From Burkholderia cenocepacia (lineage in GTDB: Bacteria > Pseudomonadota > Gammaproteobacteria > Burkholderiales > Burkholderiaceae): a DNA stretch of 64,000 bases. The notes under the pieces are model-generated. The model was not told where the DNA came from. It did not search any database and saw only the letters and a program-made list of their open reading frames with translations. The DNA lies in the NCBI RefSeq assembly GCF_900446215.1, contig NZ_UAQZ01000017.1:1-64000 (forward strand). The letters are read 5' to 3'. Shown here in pieces: positions 35,955 through 44,070 of this stretch (position 1 is its first letter; the number at the start of each line of letters is the position of its first letter). A program made the translations under genes and the position numbers.

Positions 35955-36521
35955 ATGCCCATGGCCACGAACGACCGCATCATCGACACGACGCCGCTCG
36001 ACGTCCGCGCGCAGCCGCTGATCGACGCGCTGATCGACGAGTATTCGATCCGTTACGACGCGTACCGCCCCGACAGCCGCGCGTCGGCCCGCGACGAACT
36101 CGCACGCTACCCGGCCGAACTGTTCGCGCCGCCCGAAGGCGCGTTCGTGCTGTTGCTGCGCGACGGCGAAACGATCGGCGGCGGCGCGTTCAAGCGCTAC
36201 GACGCACGGACCGCCGAACTCAAACGCATCTGGACGCGCGCCGACCTGCGCCGCCAGGGCCTCGCCCGGCGCATCGTCGAAGCGCTCGAACTGCGCGCCG
36301 CGCAGCAGGGCTACCAGCGCCTCTACCTGACCACCGGCTTTCGCCAGCCCGAAGCGTGGGCGCTGTACGACCGCACCGGCTATACGCGGCTGTTCGATTC
36401 GTCGATCGATCCCGAAGCGTATTTCCATCTGCGCTTCGGCAAGGATCTCGTCGATCCGTCGCGCACGTCGACGCTGGCCGACCTGTGGGCGCCGGTGCCC
36501 GAACCGGTGCTGCCGCGCTGA
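35955..36521 (+). CDS. GNAT N-acetyltransferase, first gene of the organosulfur cluster
   Basis: A 188-residue GNAT-fold acetyltransferase. The acetyl-CoA pyrophosphate loop is RRQGLARRIVEALE (motif A, R/Q-x-x-G-x-A), preceded by the strand AELKRIWTRADL and followed by LYLTTGFRQPEAWALYDRTGY. In the Bacillus ytm and yxe operons, a GNAT enzyme beside the same transporter and monooxygenase types N-acetylates S-alkylcysteines such as S-(2-succino)cysteine; the same role is proposed here. Two close in-frame ATGs (35955, 35961) are possible starts. The next gene starts 66 bases after the stop. Confidence 0.88.
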   Translation: MPMATNDRIIDTTPLDVRAQPLIDALIDEYSIRYDAYRPDSRASARDELARYPAELFAPPEGAFVLLLRDGETIGGGAFKRYDARTAELKRIWTRADLRRQGLARRIVEALELRAAQQGYQRLYLTTGFRQPEAWALYDRTGYTRLFDSSIDPEAYFHLRFGKDLVDPSRTSTLADLWAPVPEPVLPR

Positions 36522-36587
36522 GTGCACGACGTCCCGCATTCCATCTCGCCCATTCCGCTTTCCACGCTTCCACGACAGGACGTCTTC

Positions 36588-37541
36588 ATGCATCGAGCCG
36601 TACCGTTTTCATCCCGTGCCGTGCGCACGCTGGCCACCGCGCTGATCGGCCTGAGCGCCTTCGCCGCCGCGACGGCTGCAGCCGCCGCGACGTTCGACCT
36701 GAGCCCCGAACAACGCGGCCGCCCGCGTGGCACCGCCGATGCGGCGGTCGAGCGCGCGGTGCCCGCGTCGTTCAAGTTCGCCGACCCCGGCACGCTGACG
36801 ATCGGGATCGCGCCGAGCCTGCCGCCGATCAGTTCGTATGCGACCGACGCGCGCACGGTGATCGGCTTCGACGCCGACGTCGGTCAGCTCGTGTCCGACA
36901 GCCTCGGCCGCAAGCTGAAGATCGTCGCGCTCGCGTGGGCCGACTGGCCGCTGGCGCTCGAATCGGGGAAAGTCGACGCGGTGATCTCGAACGTGACCGT
37001 CACCGAGGAGCGCAAGCAGAAGTTCGATTTCTCGACCTATCGCAAGGATCAGGTCGGCTTCTACGTCCGCAACGACAGCAAGATCCAGGCGATCCGCGAG
37101 CCGAAGGACGTCGCGGGGCTGCGCATCGTGACCGACGCCGGCACCAACCAGGAAAAGATCCTGCTCGCCTGGGACCGCGAGAACGTCGCGCACGGGCTGA
37201 AACCCGTGCAGATCCAGTATTACGACGACCAGGCGATGCGCATCGTCGCCGTGCAGTCGGGCCGCGCCGACGCGGTGTTCAGCGTGAACTCGGTGCTCGC
37301 GTATCAAAGCGCGCAGCAAGGCAAGACGCGGCTCGTCGGCGCGATCAGCGGCGGCTGGCCGCGCACGGCCGACATCGCGATCGCGACGCGTCGCGGCAGC
37401 GGCCTCGCCGAGCCGCTGACCGTCGCGCTGAACGGGCTGATCAAGAGCGGCCGCTACCAGCAGGTGCTCGACCGCTGGAACCTCGCGTCCGAAGCGATCG
37501 ACCAGTCGCGCACGAATCCGCCCGGGCTGCCGAAGAGCTGA
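36588..37541 (+). CDS. Polar amino-acid-type ABC transporter solute-binding protein, copy 1
   Basis: A 317-residue periplasmic binding protein of the amino-acid family (SBP_bac_3) with a signal peptide (about 1-35, ending AAAA). Characteristic segments are IGFDADVGQLVSDSLGRKLK, WPLALESGKVDAVISNVTVTE, KQKFDFSTYR and the C-terminal ATRRGSGLAEPLTVALN. It is clearly paralogous to the protein at 41904-42836, sharing YATDARTV, AWADWPL and RRGSGLA. It should deliver a cysteine-like or S-alkylcysteine ligand to the fused transporter downstream (inference from context). Confidence 0.93.
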   Translation: MHRAVPFSSRAVRTLATALIGLSAFAAATAAAAATFDLSPEQRGRPRGTADAAVERAVPASFKFADPGTLTIGIAPSLPPISSYATDARTVIGFDADVGQLVSDSLGRKLKIVALAWADWPLALESGKVDAVISNVTVTEERKQKFDFSTYRKDQVGFYVRNDSKIQAIREPKDVAGLRIVTDAGTNQEKILLAWDRENVAHGLKPVQIQYYDDQAMRIVAVQSGRADAVFSVNSVLAYQSAQQGKTRLVGAISGGWPRTADIAIATRRGSGLAEPLTVALNGLIKSGRYQQVLDRWNLASEAIDQSRTNPPGLPKS

Positions 37542-37594
37542 GCGCCGCGCGCCCGCAACCGTCCATCCACGCTCACGCAGGAACGCCGCTCACC

Positions 37595-38644
37595 ATGTCT
37601 TATTCGCTTTCGTTGCTGGACAAGAGTCCGATCGCCGACGGCGCGAACGCCGCCGATGCGCTGCGCTTCACCACGACGCTCGCGCAACGCGCCGAACAGC
37701 TCGGCTACGCGCGCTTCTGGGTCGCCGAACATCACGGCACGCCGGGTTTCGCGAGCTCGGCGCCGGAGATCGTCGTCGCGCACCTGCTCGCGCACACGTC
37801 GCGCATCCGCATCGGCTCGGGCGGCGTGATGCTGCAGCACTACAGCCCGTTCAAGGTCGCGGAGACCTTCAAGCTGCTGGCCGCGCTCGCGCCGGGCCGC
37901 GTCGATCTCGGCATCGGCAAGGCGCCCGGCGGGCTGCCGCTGACCACGCGCGCACTGCAGTGGTTCCACGACAAGGCGCGCAAGCCCGATTTCGCGGGGC
38001 AGCTCGCGGCGCTCGACGCGTTTCTCGGCTGGGGCGTGGCCGAGGATCATCCGCTCGCCGGCGCGGTCGCGATGCCGGTGCCGCCGCAGTTGCCCGAACG
38101 CATCCTGCTCGGCGGCTCGCCGGACAGCGGCGCGCTCGCCGCGCGCAACGGCTGGCGTTTTTGCTACGCGGGCCATTTCAACGGCGACGACGCGAATCTC
38201 GAACGCTCGCTCGACGCCTACCGCAGCGCGGGCGGCGAGAAACCGCTCGTCGCGCTGTATGCGGTCGCCGCGCCGACCCGCGACGAAGCCGAACGACTGA
38301 TCGGGCCGCTGAAGATCTTCAAGCTGCAGTTCGCGGGCGGCCAGAGCTTCAACCTCGCCAGCGCGCAGGCAGCCGCGGAATTCGCGCGGCAAAGCGGCGC
38401 ATCCGACTACCGGATCGACGAGCTGCGCCCGACGGTGCTGGCCGATACGCCCGAGCGCGTGCATCGCGCGCTCGACGCGCTGAGCCGCCGGCTCGACGTC
38501 GATGCGTTCGTGATCGATTCGCCGGTGTCCGACTACGCGGCGCGACTCGCATCGGCCGAATGGCTCGGCGGCGCGCTGTCCACCACGCCGTTGCAGGCGG
38601 CCCTCGCGGCCGACCGCTCCCTCTCCCCTGACCCGAACGCGTGA
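37595..38644 (+). CDS. LLM-class flavin-dependent oxidoreductase (YtmO/CmoO-like)
   Basis: A 349-residue luciferase-like monooxygenase. It starts SLSLLDKSPIADGANAADAL and contains LGYARFWVAEHHGTPGFASS and ALAPGRVDLGIGKAPGGLP, the pattern of the MsnO8/YtmO group that uses reduced FMN from a separate reductase. YtmO-type proteins are found with S-alkylcysteine salvage genes in Bacillus. It follows the binding-protein gene by 53 bases and precedes the second monooxygenase by 10. No flavin reductase is encoded in the cluster, so FMNH2 must come from elsewhere. Confidence 0.92.
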   Translation: MSYSLSLLDKSPIADGANAADALRFTTTLAQRAEQLGYARFWVAEHHGTPGFASSAPEIVVAHLLAHTSRIRIGSGGVMLQHYSPFKVAETFKLLAALAPGRVDLGIGKAPGGLPLTTRALQWFHDKARKPDFAGQLAALDAFLGWGVAEDHPLAGAVAMPVPPQLPERILLGGSPDSGALAARNGWRFCYAGHFNGDDANLERSLDAYRSAGGEKPLVALYAVAAPTRDEAERLIGPLKIFKLQFAGGQSFNLASAQAAAEFARQSGASDYRIDELRPTVLADTPERVHRALDALSRRLDVDAFVIDSPVSDYAARLASAEWLGGALSTTPLQAALAADRSLSPDPNA

Positions 38645-38654
38645 CATTCCCATC

Positions 38655-40007
38655 ATGACGACCCGACGATCGATCCCCTTCGGCCTGATGCTGCAAGGCG
38701 CAGGCAGCCACATGAACGCGTGGCGGCATCCGAGCAATCCGCCCGACGCGAGCATCAACCTCGATTTCATGATCGGCGTCGCCCGCAAGGCGGAAGCCGC
38801 CGGCATCGCGTTCGCGTTCGTCGCGGACGGCCTCTACATCAACGAGAAGTCGATCCCGCATTTCCTGAACCGCTTCGAGCCGCTGACCGTGCTGTCGGCG
38901 CTCGCGGTCGCGACGAAGAAGATCGGGCTCGCGGGCACGATCTCGACGTCGTACAGCGAGCCGTTCACGGTCGCACGCCAGCTCGCGTCGCTCGACGCGA
39001 TCAGCGGCGGGCGCGCCGGCTGGAACGTCGTGACGACGCCGCTCGAAGGCACCGCGAAGAATTTCGGCAAGGCACACCCGGATCACGAACTGCGCTACGA
39101 AATCGCCGACGAATATCTCGACGTCGTGCAGGGCCTGTGGGACAGCTGGGACGACGATGCATTCGTGCGCGACCGCGCGACCGGCCGCTTCTTCGATCGC
39201 GACAAGCTGCATACGCTCGATCACCACGGCCGCTTCTTCCAGGTCGCGGGCCCGCTGAACATCCAGCGCTCGCCGCAGGGGCAGCCGGTGATCTTCCAGG
39301 CCGGCTCGTCCGACACCGGGATCGGCCTCGCGGGCAAATACGCGGATGCCGTGTTCACGCATTCGCCGTCGATCGACGAAACGGCCGCGTTCACGCGGCG
39401 CGTGAAACAGAGCGCGATCGAGCACGGGCGGCAGGCCGGCGACGTGAAGATCTTCCCCGGCGTCGGGCCGATCGTCGGCCGCACGGCCGCCGAAGCGGAG
39501 GACAAATACCAGGCGATCCGCGACCTGCTGACGATCGACGAGGCGCTCGCGTACCTCGGCCGCTATTTCGATCACCACGACTTCACGCAGTACCCGCTCG
39601 ACGCGCCGTTCCCGGAACTCGGCGAGCTCGGCCGCAACAGCTTCCGCTCGACCACCGACCGGATCAAGGCCGATGCGAAGCGCAAGGGCCTGTCGCTGCG
39701 CGAGACCGCGCTCGCGGTCGCGACGCCGCGGCCGAACTTCATCGGCACGGCCGAGCACGTCGCCGACGAACTGATCCGCTGGCACGACGCGGGCGCCGGC
39801 GACGGCTTCATCCTCGGTTTCCCGGTGCAGGCGCAGGGCGTCGACGATTTCATCGAACTCGTGATTCCGGTGCTCGAGGCGCGCGGCCGCTACAGCCGCG
39901 ACCTGCCCGGCGCGACGCTGCGCGATCACCTCGGTCTGCCGCGCAAGGCGAGCCGCTACGCGACGCCCGGCGCCGCACAGGAAGCGGCGGCCGAAGCGCA
40001 CGCCTGA
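38655..40007 (+). CDS. NtaA/SnaA/DszA-family flavin monooxygenase (CmoJ/YxeK-like)
   Basis: A 450-residue monooxygenase of the nitrilotriacetate/dibenzothiophene-sulfone type. Typical segments are PFGLMLQGAGSHMNAWRHP at the start, FVADGLYINEKSIPHFLNRFEPLT, GTISTSYSEPFTVARQLASL, GRAGWNVVTTP and HDLTQYPLD-like HDFTQYPLD near 309-317. It oxidatively cleaves C-S or C-N bonds with FMNH2 and oxygen. In the yxe and ytm operons the equivalent enzyme attacks N-acetylated S-alkylcysteine, the proposed role here. It overlaps no neighbour and precedes the transporter by 62 bases. Confidence 0.94.
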   Translation: MTTRRSIPFGLMLQGAGSHMNAWRHPSNPPDASINLDFMIGVARKAEAAGIAFAFVADGLYINEKSIPHFLNRFEPLTVLSALAVATKKIGLAGTISTSYSEPFTVARQLASLDAISGGRAGWNVVTTPLEGTAKNFGKAHPDHELRYEIADEYLDVVQGLWDSWDDDAFVRDRATGRFFDRDKLHTLDHHGRFFQVAGPLNIQRSPQGQPVIFQAGSSDTGIGLAGKYADAVFTHSPSIDETAAFTRRVKQSAIEHGRQAGDVKIFPGVGPIVGRTAAEAEDKYQAIRDLLTIDEALAYLGRYFDHHDFTQYPLDAPFPELGELGRNSFRSTTDRIKADAKRKGLSLRETALAVATPRPNFIGTAEHVADELIRWHDAGAGDGFILGFPVQAQGVDDFIELVIPVLEARGRYSRDLPGATLRDHLGLPRKASRYATPGAAQEAAAEAHA

Positions 40008-40069
40008 CGCCGCCGCGCCGCCCGTGCGCGGCGCGCCCGCCGATCGATCGATTCGAGGATTCCCACGAC

Positions 40070-41869
40070 ATGAGCGACACGACCCATCTCGGCGGCGCGC
40101 TGCCGCCGCTCTCTTCCCCCGGCGCTCGCGAGCCCGGCACGCGTTTGCGGATCGTGCCCGCGCGCCACCGGTCGCGCACGGCCGGCACCGTGCTCGCGCT
40201 CGTGCTGATCGCGCTCACGCTGCATTCGATTCTCGGCAACCCGCAGTGGGGCTGGCCGGTGTTCGCCGAATGGTTCCTGTCGCCGCCGGTGCTGTCGGGG
40301 CTCGCGCGCACGCTGGTGCTGACGCTGCTCGGCGCGGTGTTCGGCTTCGTGCTCGGCGCGTTCGTCGCGCTGGCCCGGCTGTCGCGGTCGCGCCTGCTGT
40401 CGGCCAGCGCATGGACCTTCGTGTGGCTGTTCCGCTCGATTCCGCTGATCGTGCTGCTGCTGATCCTGAACAACCTCGGCTACCTGTACGAGCACGTGCG
40501 GCTCGGCGTGCCGTTCACCGACATCGTGTGGTTCGACACGCCGACGACCGACCTCATCAGCCCGTTCCTCGCGGCCGTGCTCGGCCTCACGCTGAATCAT
40601 GCGGCGTTTTCCGCGGAGGTGATCCGCGGCGGCATTCTCGCGGTCGACCAGGGCCAGCTCGAAGCCGCCGCCGCGCTCGGGCTGCCGCGCGGCCGCCAGA
40701 CGTCGCGGATCGTGCTGCCGCAGGCGATGCGCGCGATCCTGCCGACCGCGTTCAACGACCTGATCACGCTCGCGAAAGGCACGTCGATGGTGTACGTGCT
40801 CGCGATGCCGGAGTTGTTCTACACGGTGCAGGTGATCTATCGCCGCAACCTCGAAGTGATTCCGCTGCTGATGGTCGCGACCGTCTGGTACCTGATCATC
40901 CTGACCGTGCTGTCCGCGATCCAGGTACAGGTCGAGCGGCACTATGCACGCGGCGCGCTGCGCAACCCGCCGCCGTCCGTGGTCACGTTCGCGCTGGCGC
41001 GCATCGGCAGACTGTGGCGGCGTGTCACGTCGCGCCGCACGGCCTCGATCGCCCGTGCACGAGGCGAGGCCGGCCCGCCTGCCGATACCGTGGCCGCGGT
41101 GTCGCGCACCGGCGGCGAAGTGGCCGTGCATGGCGTGTCGAAGCAGTTCGGCATGCAGCGCGTGCTCGACAACGTGTCGTTCGTCGCGCCGCGCGGCAGC
41201 GTGACCGTGATCGTCGGGCCGTCCGGCTCCGGCAAGTCGACGCTGCTGCGCACGATCAACCATCTCGAACGCGTCGACGACGGCTTCATCGACATCGACG
41301 GCGAGCTGATCGGCTATCGCCGCGACGGCGACGTGCTGCACGAGCTGAAGGAGCGCGACGTGCTGAAGCGGCGCACGGCCGTCGGCATGGTATTCCAGAA
41401 CTTCAACCTGTTCCCGCACCTGACGGTGCTCGAGAACCTCATCGAAGCGCCGGTCGCCGTCGCCGGCGTGACGCGCGATGCGGCCGAGCACAGCGCACGC
41501 GCGCTGCTCGCGCGGGTCGGCCTCGCGGATAAGGCCGATGCGTACCCGCGCCAGTTGTCCGGCGGCCAGCAGCAACGTGTCGCGATCGCGCGGGCGCTCG
41601 CATTGCGGCCGAAGGTGCTGCTGTTCGACGAGCCGACGTCGGCGCTCGATCCCGAACTCGTGAACGAAGTGCTCGACGTGATCAAGGAACTCGCGCGCTC
41701 GGGCACGACGCTCGTGATCGTCACGCACGAAATCGGCTTCGCGCGCGAAGTGGCGGACAACGTGCTGTTCATGGAACGCGGGCGCATCGTCGAGGCCGGG
41801 CCGCCCGCCGCCGTGCTCGATGCGCCGTCGCATCCGCGCACCCGCGCGTTCCTGTCGCGGGTGCTGTGA
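40070..41869 (+). CDS. Fused ABC permease/ATP-binding protein for polar amino-acid-type uptake
   Basis: A 599-residue fusion. The N-terminal half (about 40-290) is a HisM-type permease with transmembrane helices and the EAA-loop segment EAAAALGLPRGRQTSRIVLPQ. A linker of about 50 residues follows. The C-terminal half (about 340-599) is the ATPase, with Walker A GPSGSGKST, Q-loop VFQNFNLFPHL, signature LSGGQQQR, Walker B VLLFDEPTSALD and switch THEIGFAREVA. Permease and ATPase are usually separate; the fusion fixes a 1:1 stoichiometry in a homodimeric importer. Binding-protein genes flank its sub-cluster on both sides. Confidence 0.95.
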   Translation: MSDTTHLGGALPPLSSPGAREPGTRLRIVPARHRSRTAGTVLALVLIALTLHSILGNPQWGWPVFAEWFLSPPVLSGLARTLVLTLLGAVFGFVLGAFVALARLSRSRLLSASAWTFVWLFRSIPLIVLLLILNNLGYLYEHVRLGVPFTDIVWFDTPTTDLISPFLAAVLGLTLNHAAFSAEVIRGGILAVDQGQLEAAAALGLPRGRQTSRIVLPQAMRAILPTAFNDLITLAKGTSMVYVLAMPELFYTVQVIYRRNLEVIPLLMVATVWYLIILTVLSAIQVQVERHYARGALRNPPPSVVTFALARIGRLWRRVTSRRTASIARARGEAGPPADTVAAVSRTGGEVAVHGVSKQFGMQRVLDNVSFVAPRGSVTVIVGPSGSGKSTLLRTINHLERVDDGFIDIDGELIGYRRDGDVLHELKERDVLKRRTAVGMVFQNFNLFPHLTVLENLIEAPVAVAGVTRDAAEHSARALLARVGLADKADAYPRQLSGGQQQRVAIARALALRPKVLLFDEPTSALDPELVNEVLDVIKELARSGTTLVIVTHEIGFAREVADNVLFMERGRIVEAGPPAAVLDAPSHPRTRAFLSRVL

Positions 41870-41903
41870 TGCGCGCCGCTTCCGACTCGCGGGGTGCCGC
41901 ACG

Positions 41904-42836
41904 ATGACCGATCGACGCCAGTTCATCACGGCCGCGCTGCTCGCGGCATCGGGCCTGCCGTGGCAGGCGGCACGCGCGGCGGCGGCCACCGCCGACCTCG
42001 ACCCGCGCCAGGCCGGCCGCTTGCGCACCGGCCCCGACGACGCGGCCATCCGCGCGGCCAGCGGCTACCGCTGGGTGCGCGACGGCGCGTTCACGGTCGC
42101 GATCTCGCCGCACGCACCGCCCGTGTCGACCTATGCGACCGACGCGCGCACCGTGGTCGGCGCCGATCCCGACTATGCGCAGCTCGTTGCCGACGCGCTC
42201 GGCCGCACGCTCGTGCTGCTGCCGATCGCGTGGGCCGACTGGCCGCTCGGGCTGACGTCCGGCAAGTACGACGCGGTGATCTCGAACGTCGGCGTCACCG
42301 AGAAGCGCAAGGAGAAATACGATTTCACGACCTACCGGCTCGGGCTGCACGGCTTCTACGTGCGCACCGCCAGCCCGATCGCGAAGATCGCGGAGCCGAA
42401 GGACATCGCGGGTTTGCGGATCATCACCGGCGCCGGCACGAGCCAGGAGCGCATCCTGCTCGAATGGAGCAAGCGCAACGTCGCGCAAGGGCTGAAGCCG
42501 GCCGAGCTGCTCTATTTCGACGACGATGCGACGGCGCGCGTCGCGCTGCTGTCGGGCCGCGCGGATGCGGAGCTGAACCCGAACGCGTCGCTCGCGTACG
42601 AGGCCGCGCGCACCGGCAAGATCCGTCGCGTCGGCGTCGTCAATGCGGGCTGGCCGGCGAATGCGGACGTCGCGATCGCGACGCGCCGCGGCAGCGGGCT
42701 CGCGCCGGCGCTGACGCTCGCGACCAATGCGCTGATCGGCAACGGCCGCTACGGGCAGGCGCTCGCGCGCTGGGGTTTGCAGAGCGAGGCGATCGCGCGG
42801 GCGGAGACCAATCCGCCGGGGTTGCCGTCGTTCTGA
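41904..42836 (+). CDS. Polar amino-acid-type ABC transporter solute-binding protein, copy 2
   Basis: A 310-residue binding protein paralogous to that at 36588-37541. It has a Tat-like or Sec signal (TDRRQFITAALLAASGLP), then STYATDARTVVGADPDYAQL, GLTSGKYDAVISNVGVTEKR and YDFTTYRLGLHGFYVR, and the RRGSGLAPALTLATN tail. It starts 34 bases after the transporter stop, so it is in the same operon. Two different binding proteins with one fused transporter mirrors the TcyJ/TcyK pair of the Bacillus ytm operon and suggests two related ligands. Confidence 0.93.
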   Translation: MTDRRQFITAALLAASGLPWQAARAAAATADLDPRQAGRLRTGPDDAAIRAASGYRWVRDGAFTVAISPHAPPVSTYATDARTVVGADPDYAQLVADALGRTLVLLPIAWADWPLGLTSGKYDAVISNVGVTEKRKEKYDFTTYRLGLHGFYVRTASPIAKIAEPKDIAGLRIITGAGTSQERILLEWSKRNVAQGLKPAELLYFDDDATARVALLSGRADAELNPNASLAYEAARTGKIRRVGVVNAGWPANADVAIATRRGSGLAPALTLATNALIGNGRYGQALARWGLQSEAIARAETNPPGLPSF

Positions 42837-42850
42837 GCGTTCAAGGCAAG

Positions 42851-42884
42851 CGCCCCGGCATGCCGTGATGGCGATGCCGGGGCG
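42851..42884. terminator. Hairpin between the convergent organosulfur transcripts
   Basis: Perfect 11-bp arms CGCCCCGGCAT and ATGCCGGGGCG around a 12-base loop, between the second binding-protein stop (42836) and the minus-strand monooxygenase stop (42915). No T-run, so it is probably a bidirectional, possibly Rho-assisted, end. Confidence 0.5.
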
Positions 42885-42914
42885 CGTCAACGTGCGGCAG
42901 TTCGGCGGGTTCGC

Positions 42915-44009
42915 CTACGCCGGCACCGCCGCCCGATAGCGGTCGAGCTCCGCAACATGCGCGTGAATCGCCGGGATCAGGTCGCGCCCGTAGGCCAGCG
43001 CATCGTCGAGCGGATCGAAACCGCGAATCAGGAACGTCGATACGCCGAGCCGGTAGTACGCGCCGAGCGCACGCGCGACCTGCTCGGGCGTACCGACCAG
43101 CGCGGTCGAATTCCAGCGCGCGCCGGTCAGGTTCGCAACGCCCATCCACAGCCGTTCGTCGAGCACGTCGCCCTGCGCGGCGGCGGCCATCAGCCGCTGC
43201 GAGCCCGCATTCTGCGGTGCGTGACCGGCGATCGGCTGACCGTTCGCGAGCCGCGCCGCACGCACGCGTTCGCGGATCGCCTCGGCCTTTTCCCACGCAG
43301 CCGCCTCCGTATCCGCGACGATCGGCCGGAACGACACGCTGATGCGCGGCGCCCGCCCGAACGGCGCGGCGGCGGCCCGCACGCGCGCGATCTGCTCGCG
43401 CACCGCGTCGAGCGGCTCGCCCCACGTCATGTAGACATCCGCATGCTCGCCCGCGACGGCGAGCGCGGCCGGCGACGAGCCGCCGAAATAGATCGGCACA
43501 TGCGGCCGCTGCGCGCCCTTCACGACCGGCGACGCCCCGCGCAGCCGGTAGAACGCGCCGTCGTGATCGACCGGCGCATCGGCCAGCCAGATCCGTTTCA
43601 GCACGTCGAGATATTCGCCGGTGCGGCGATAGCGGGCATCGTGCGGCACGAAATCGCCGTCGCGCTGCAGATCCGCATCGTCGCCGCCGGACACCACGTT
43701 CAGCGCCAGCCTTCCGCCGCTGAACACGTCGAGCGTCGCTATCTGCCGCGCGGCGGCCGACGGCACGATCACGCCCGGCCGGTGCGCGAGCAGGAGACGG
43801 ATGCGCGCGGTCGCGGCGGCCGCGAACGACGCGACGATGAAGCCGTCCGCCGCGTTGCTGAAATGGCCGATCAGGATCTGGTCGAAGCCGGCGGCTTCGT
43901 GCGCCTGCGCGAAGCGGCGCACGTAGTCCGGCTGGACGGCCGCGCCGCCCGGTACGTCGACCTCCGCGCCGGGTGTCGCGGTGATCATGCCGATGATGTC
44001 GACTGGCAT
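42915..44009 (-). CDS. SsuD-like LLM-class flavin monooxygenase
   Basis: A 364-residue monooxygenase of the alkanesulfonate (SsuD) group: PDYVRRFAQAHEAAGFDQIL, RPGVIVPSAAARQIATLDVF, GRLALNVVSGGDDADLQRDG and RRTGEYLDVLKRIW. These enzymes release sulfite from sulfonates using FMNH2. It follows the SsuA-like binding-protein gene by 61 bases on the minus strand. Neither SsuE reductase nor SsuBC transporter genes are present, so it would depend on partners elsewhere. ATG 44009 matches the family N-terminus (MPVDIIGMITATPG). Confidence 0.92.
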   Translation of the reverse strand: MPVDIIGMITATPGAEVDVPGGAAVQPDYVRRFAQAHEAAGFDQILIGHFSNAADGFIVASFAAAATARIRLLLAHRPGVIVPSAAARQIATLDVFSGGRLALNVVSGGDDADLQRDGDFVPHDARYRRTGEYLDVLKRIWLADAPVDHDGAFYRLRGASPVVKGAQRPHVPIYFGGSSPAALAVAGEHADVYMTWGEPLDAVREQIARVRAAAAPFGRAPRISVSFRPIVADTEAAAWEKAEAIRERVRAARLANGQPIAGHAPQNAGSQRLMAAAAQGDVLDERLWMGVANLTGARWNSTALVGTPEQVARALGAYYRLGVSTFLIRGFDPLDDALAYGRDLIPAIHAHVAELDRYRAAVPA

Positions 44010-44070
44010 GTCGGGATGTCCTCGGGTATGTCGATCGGGAAGCGCGGGAATCGTGCAGCGGGCCGCACGG

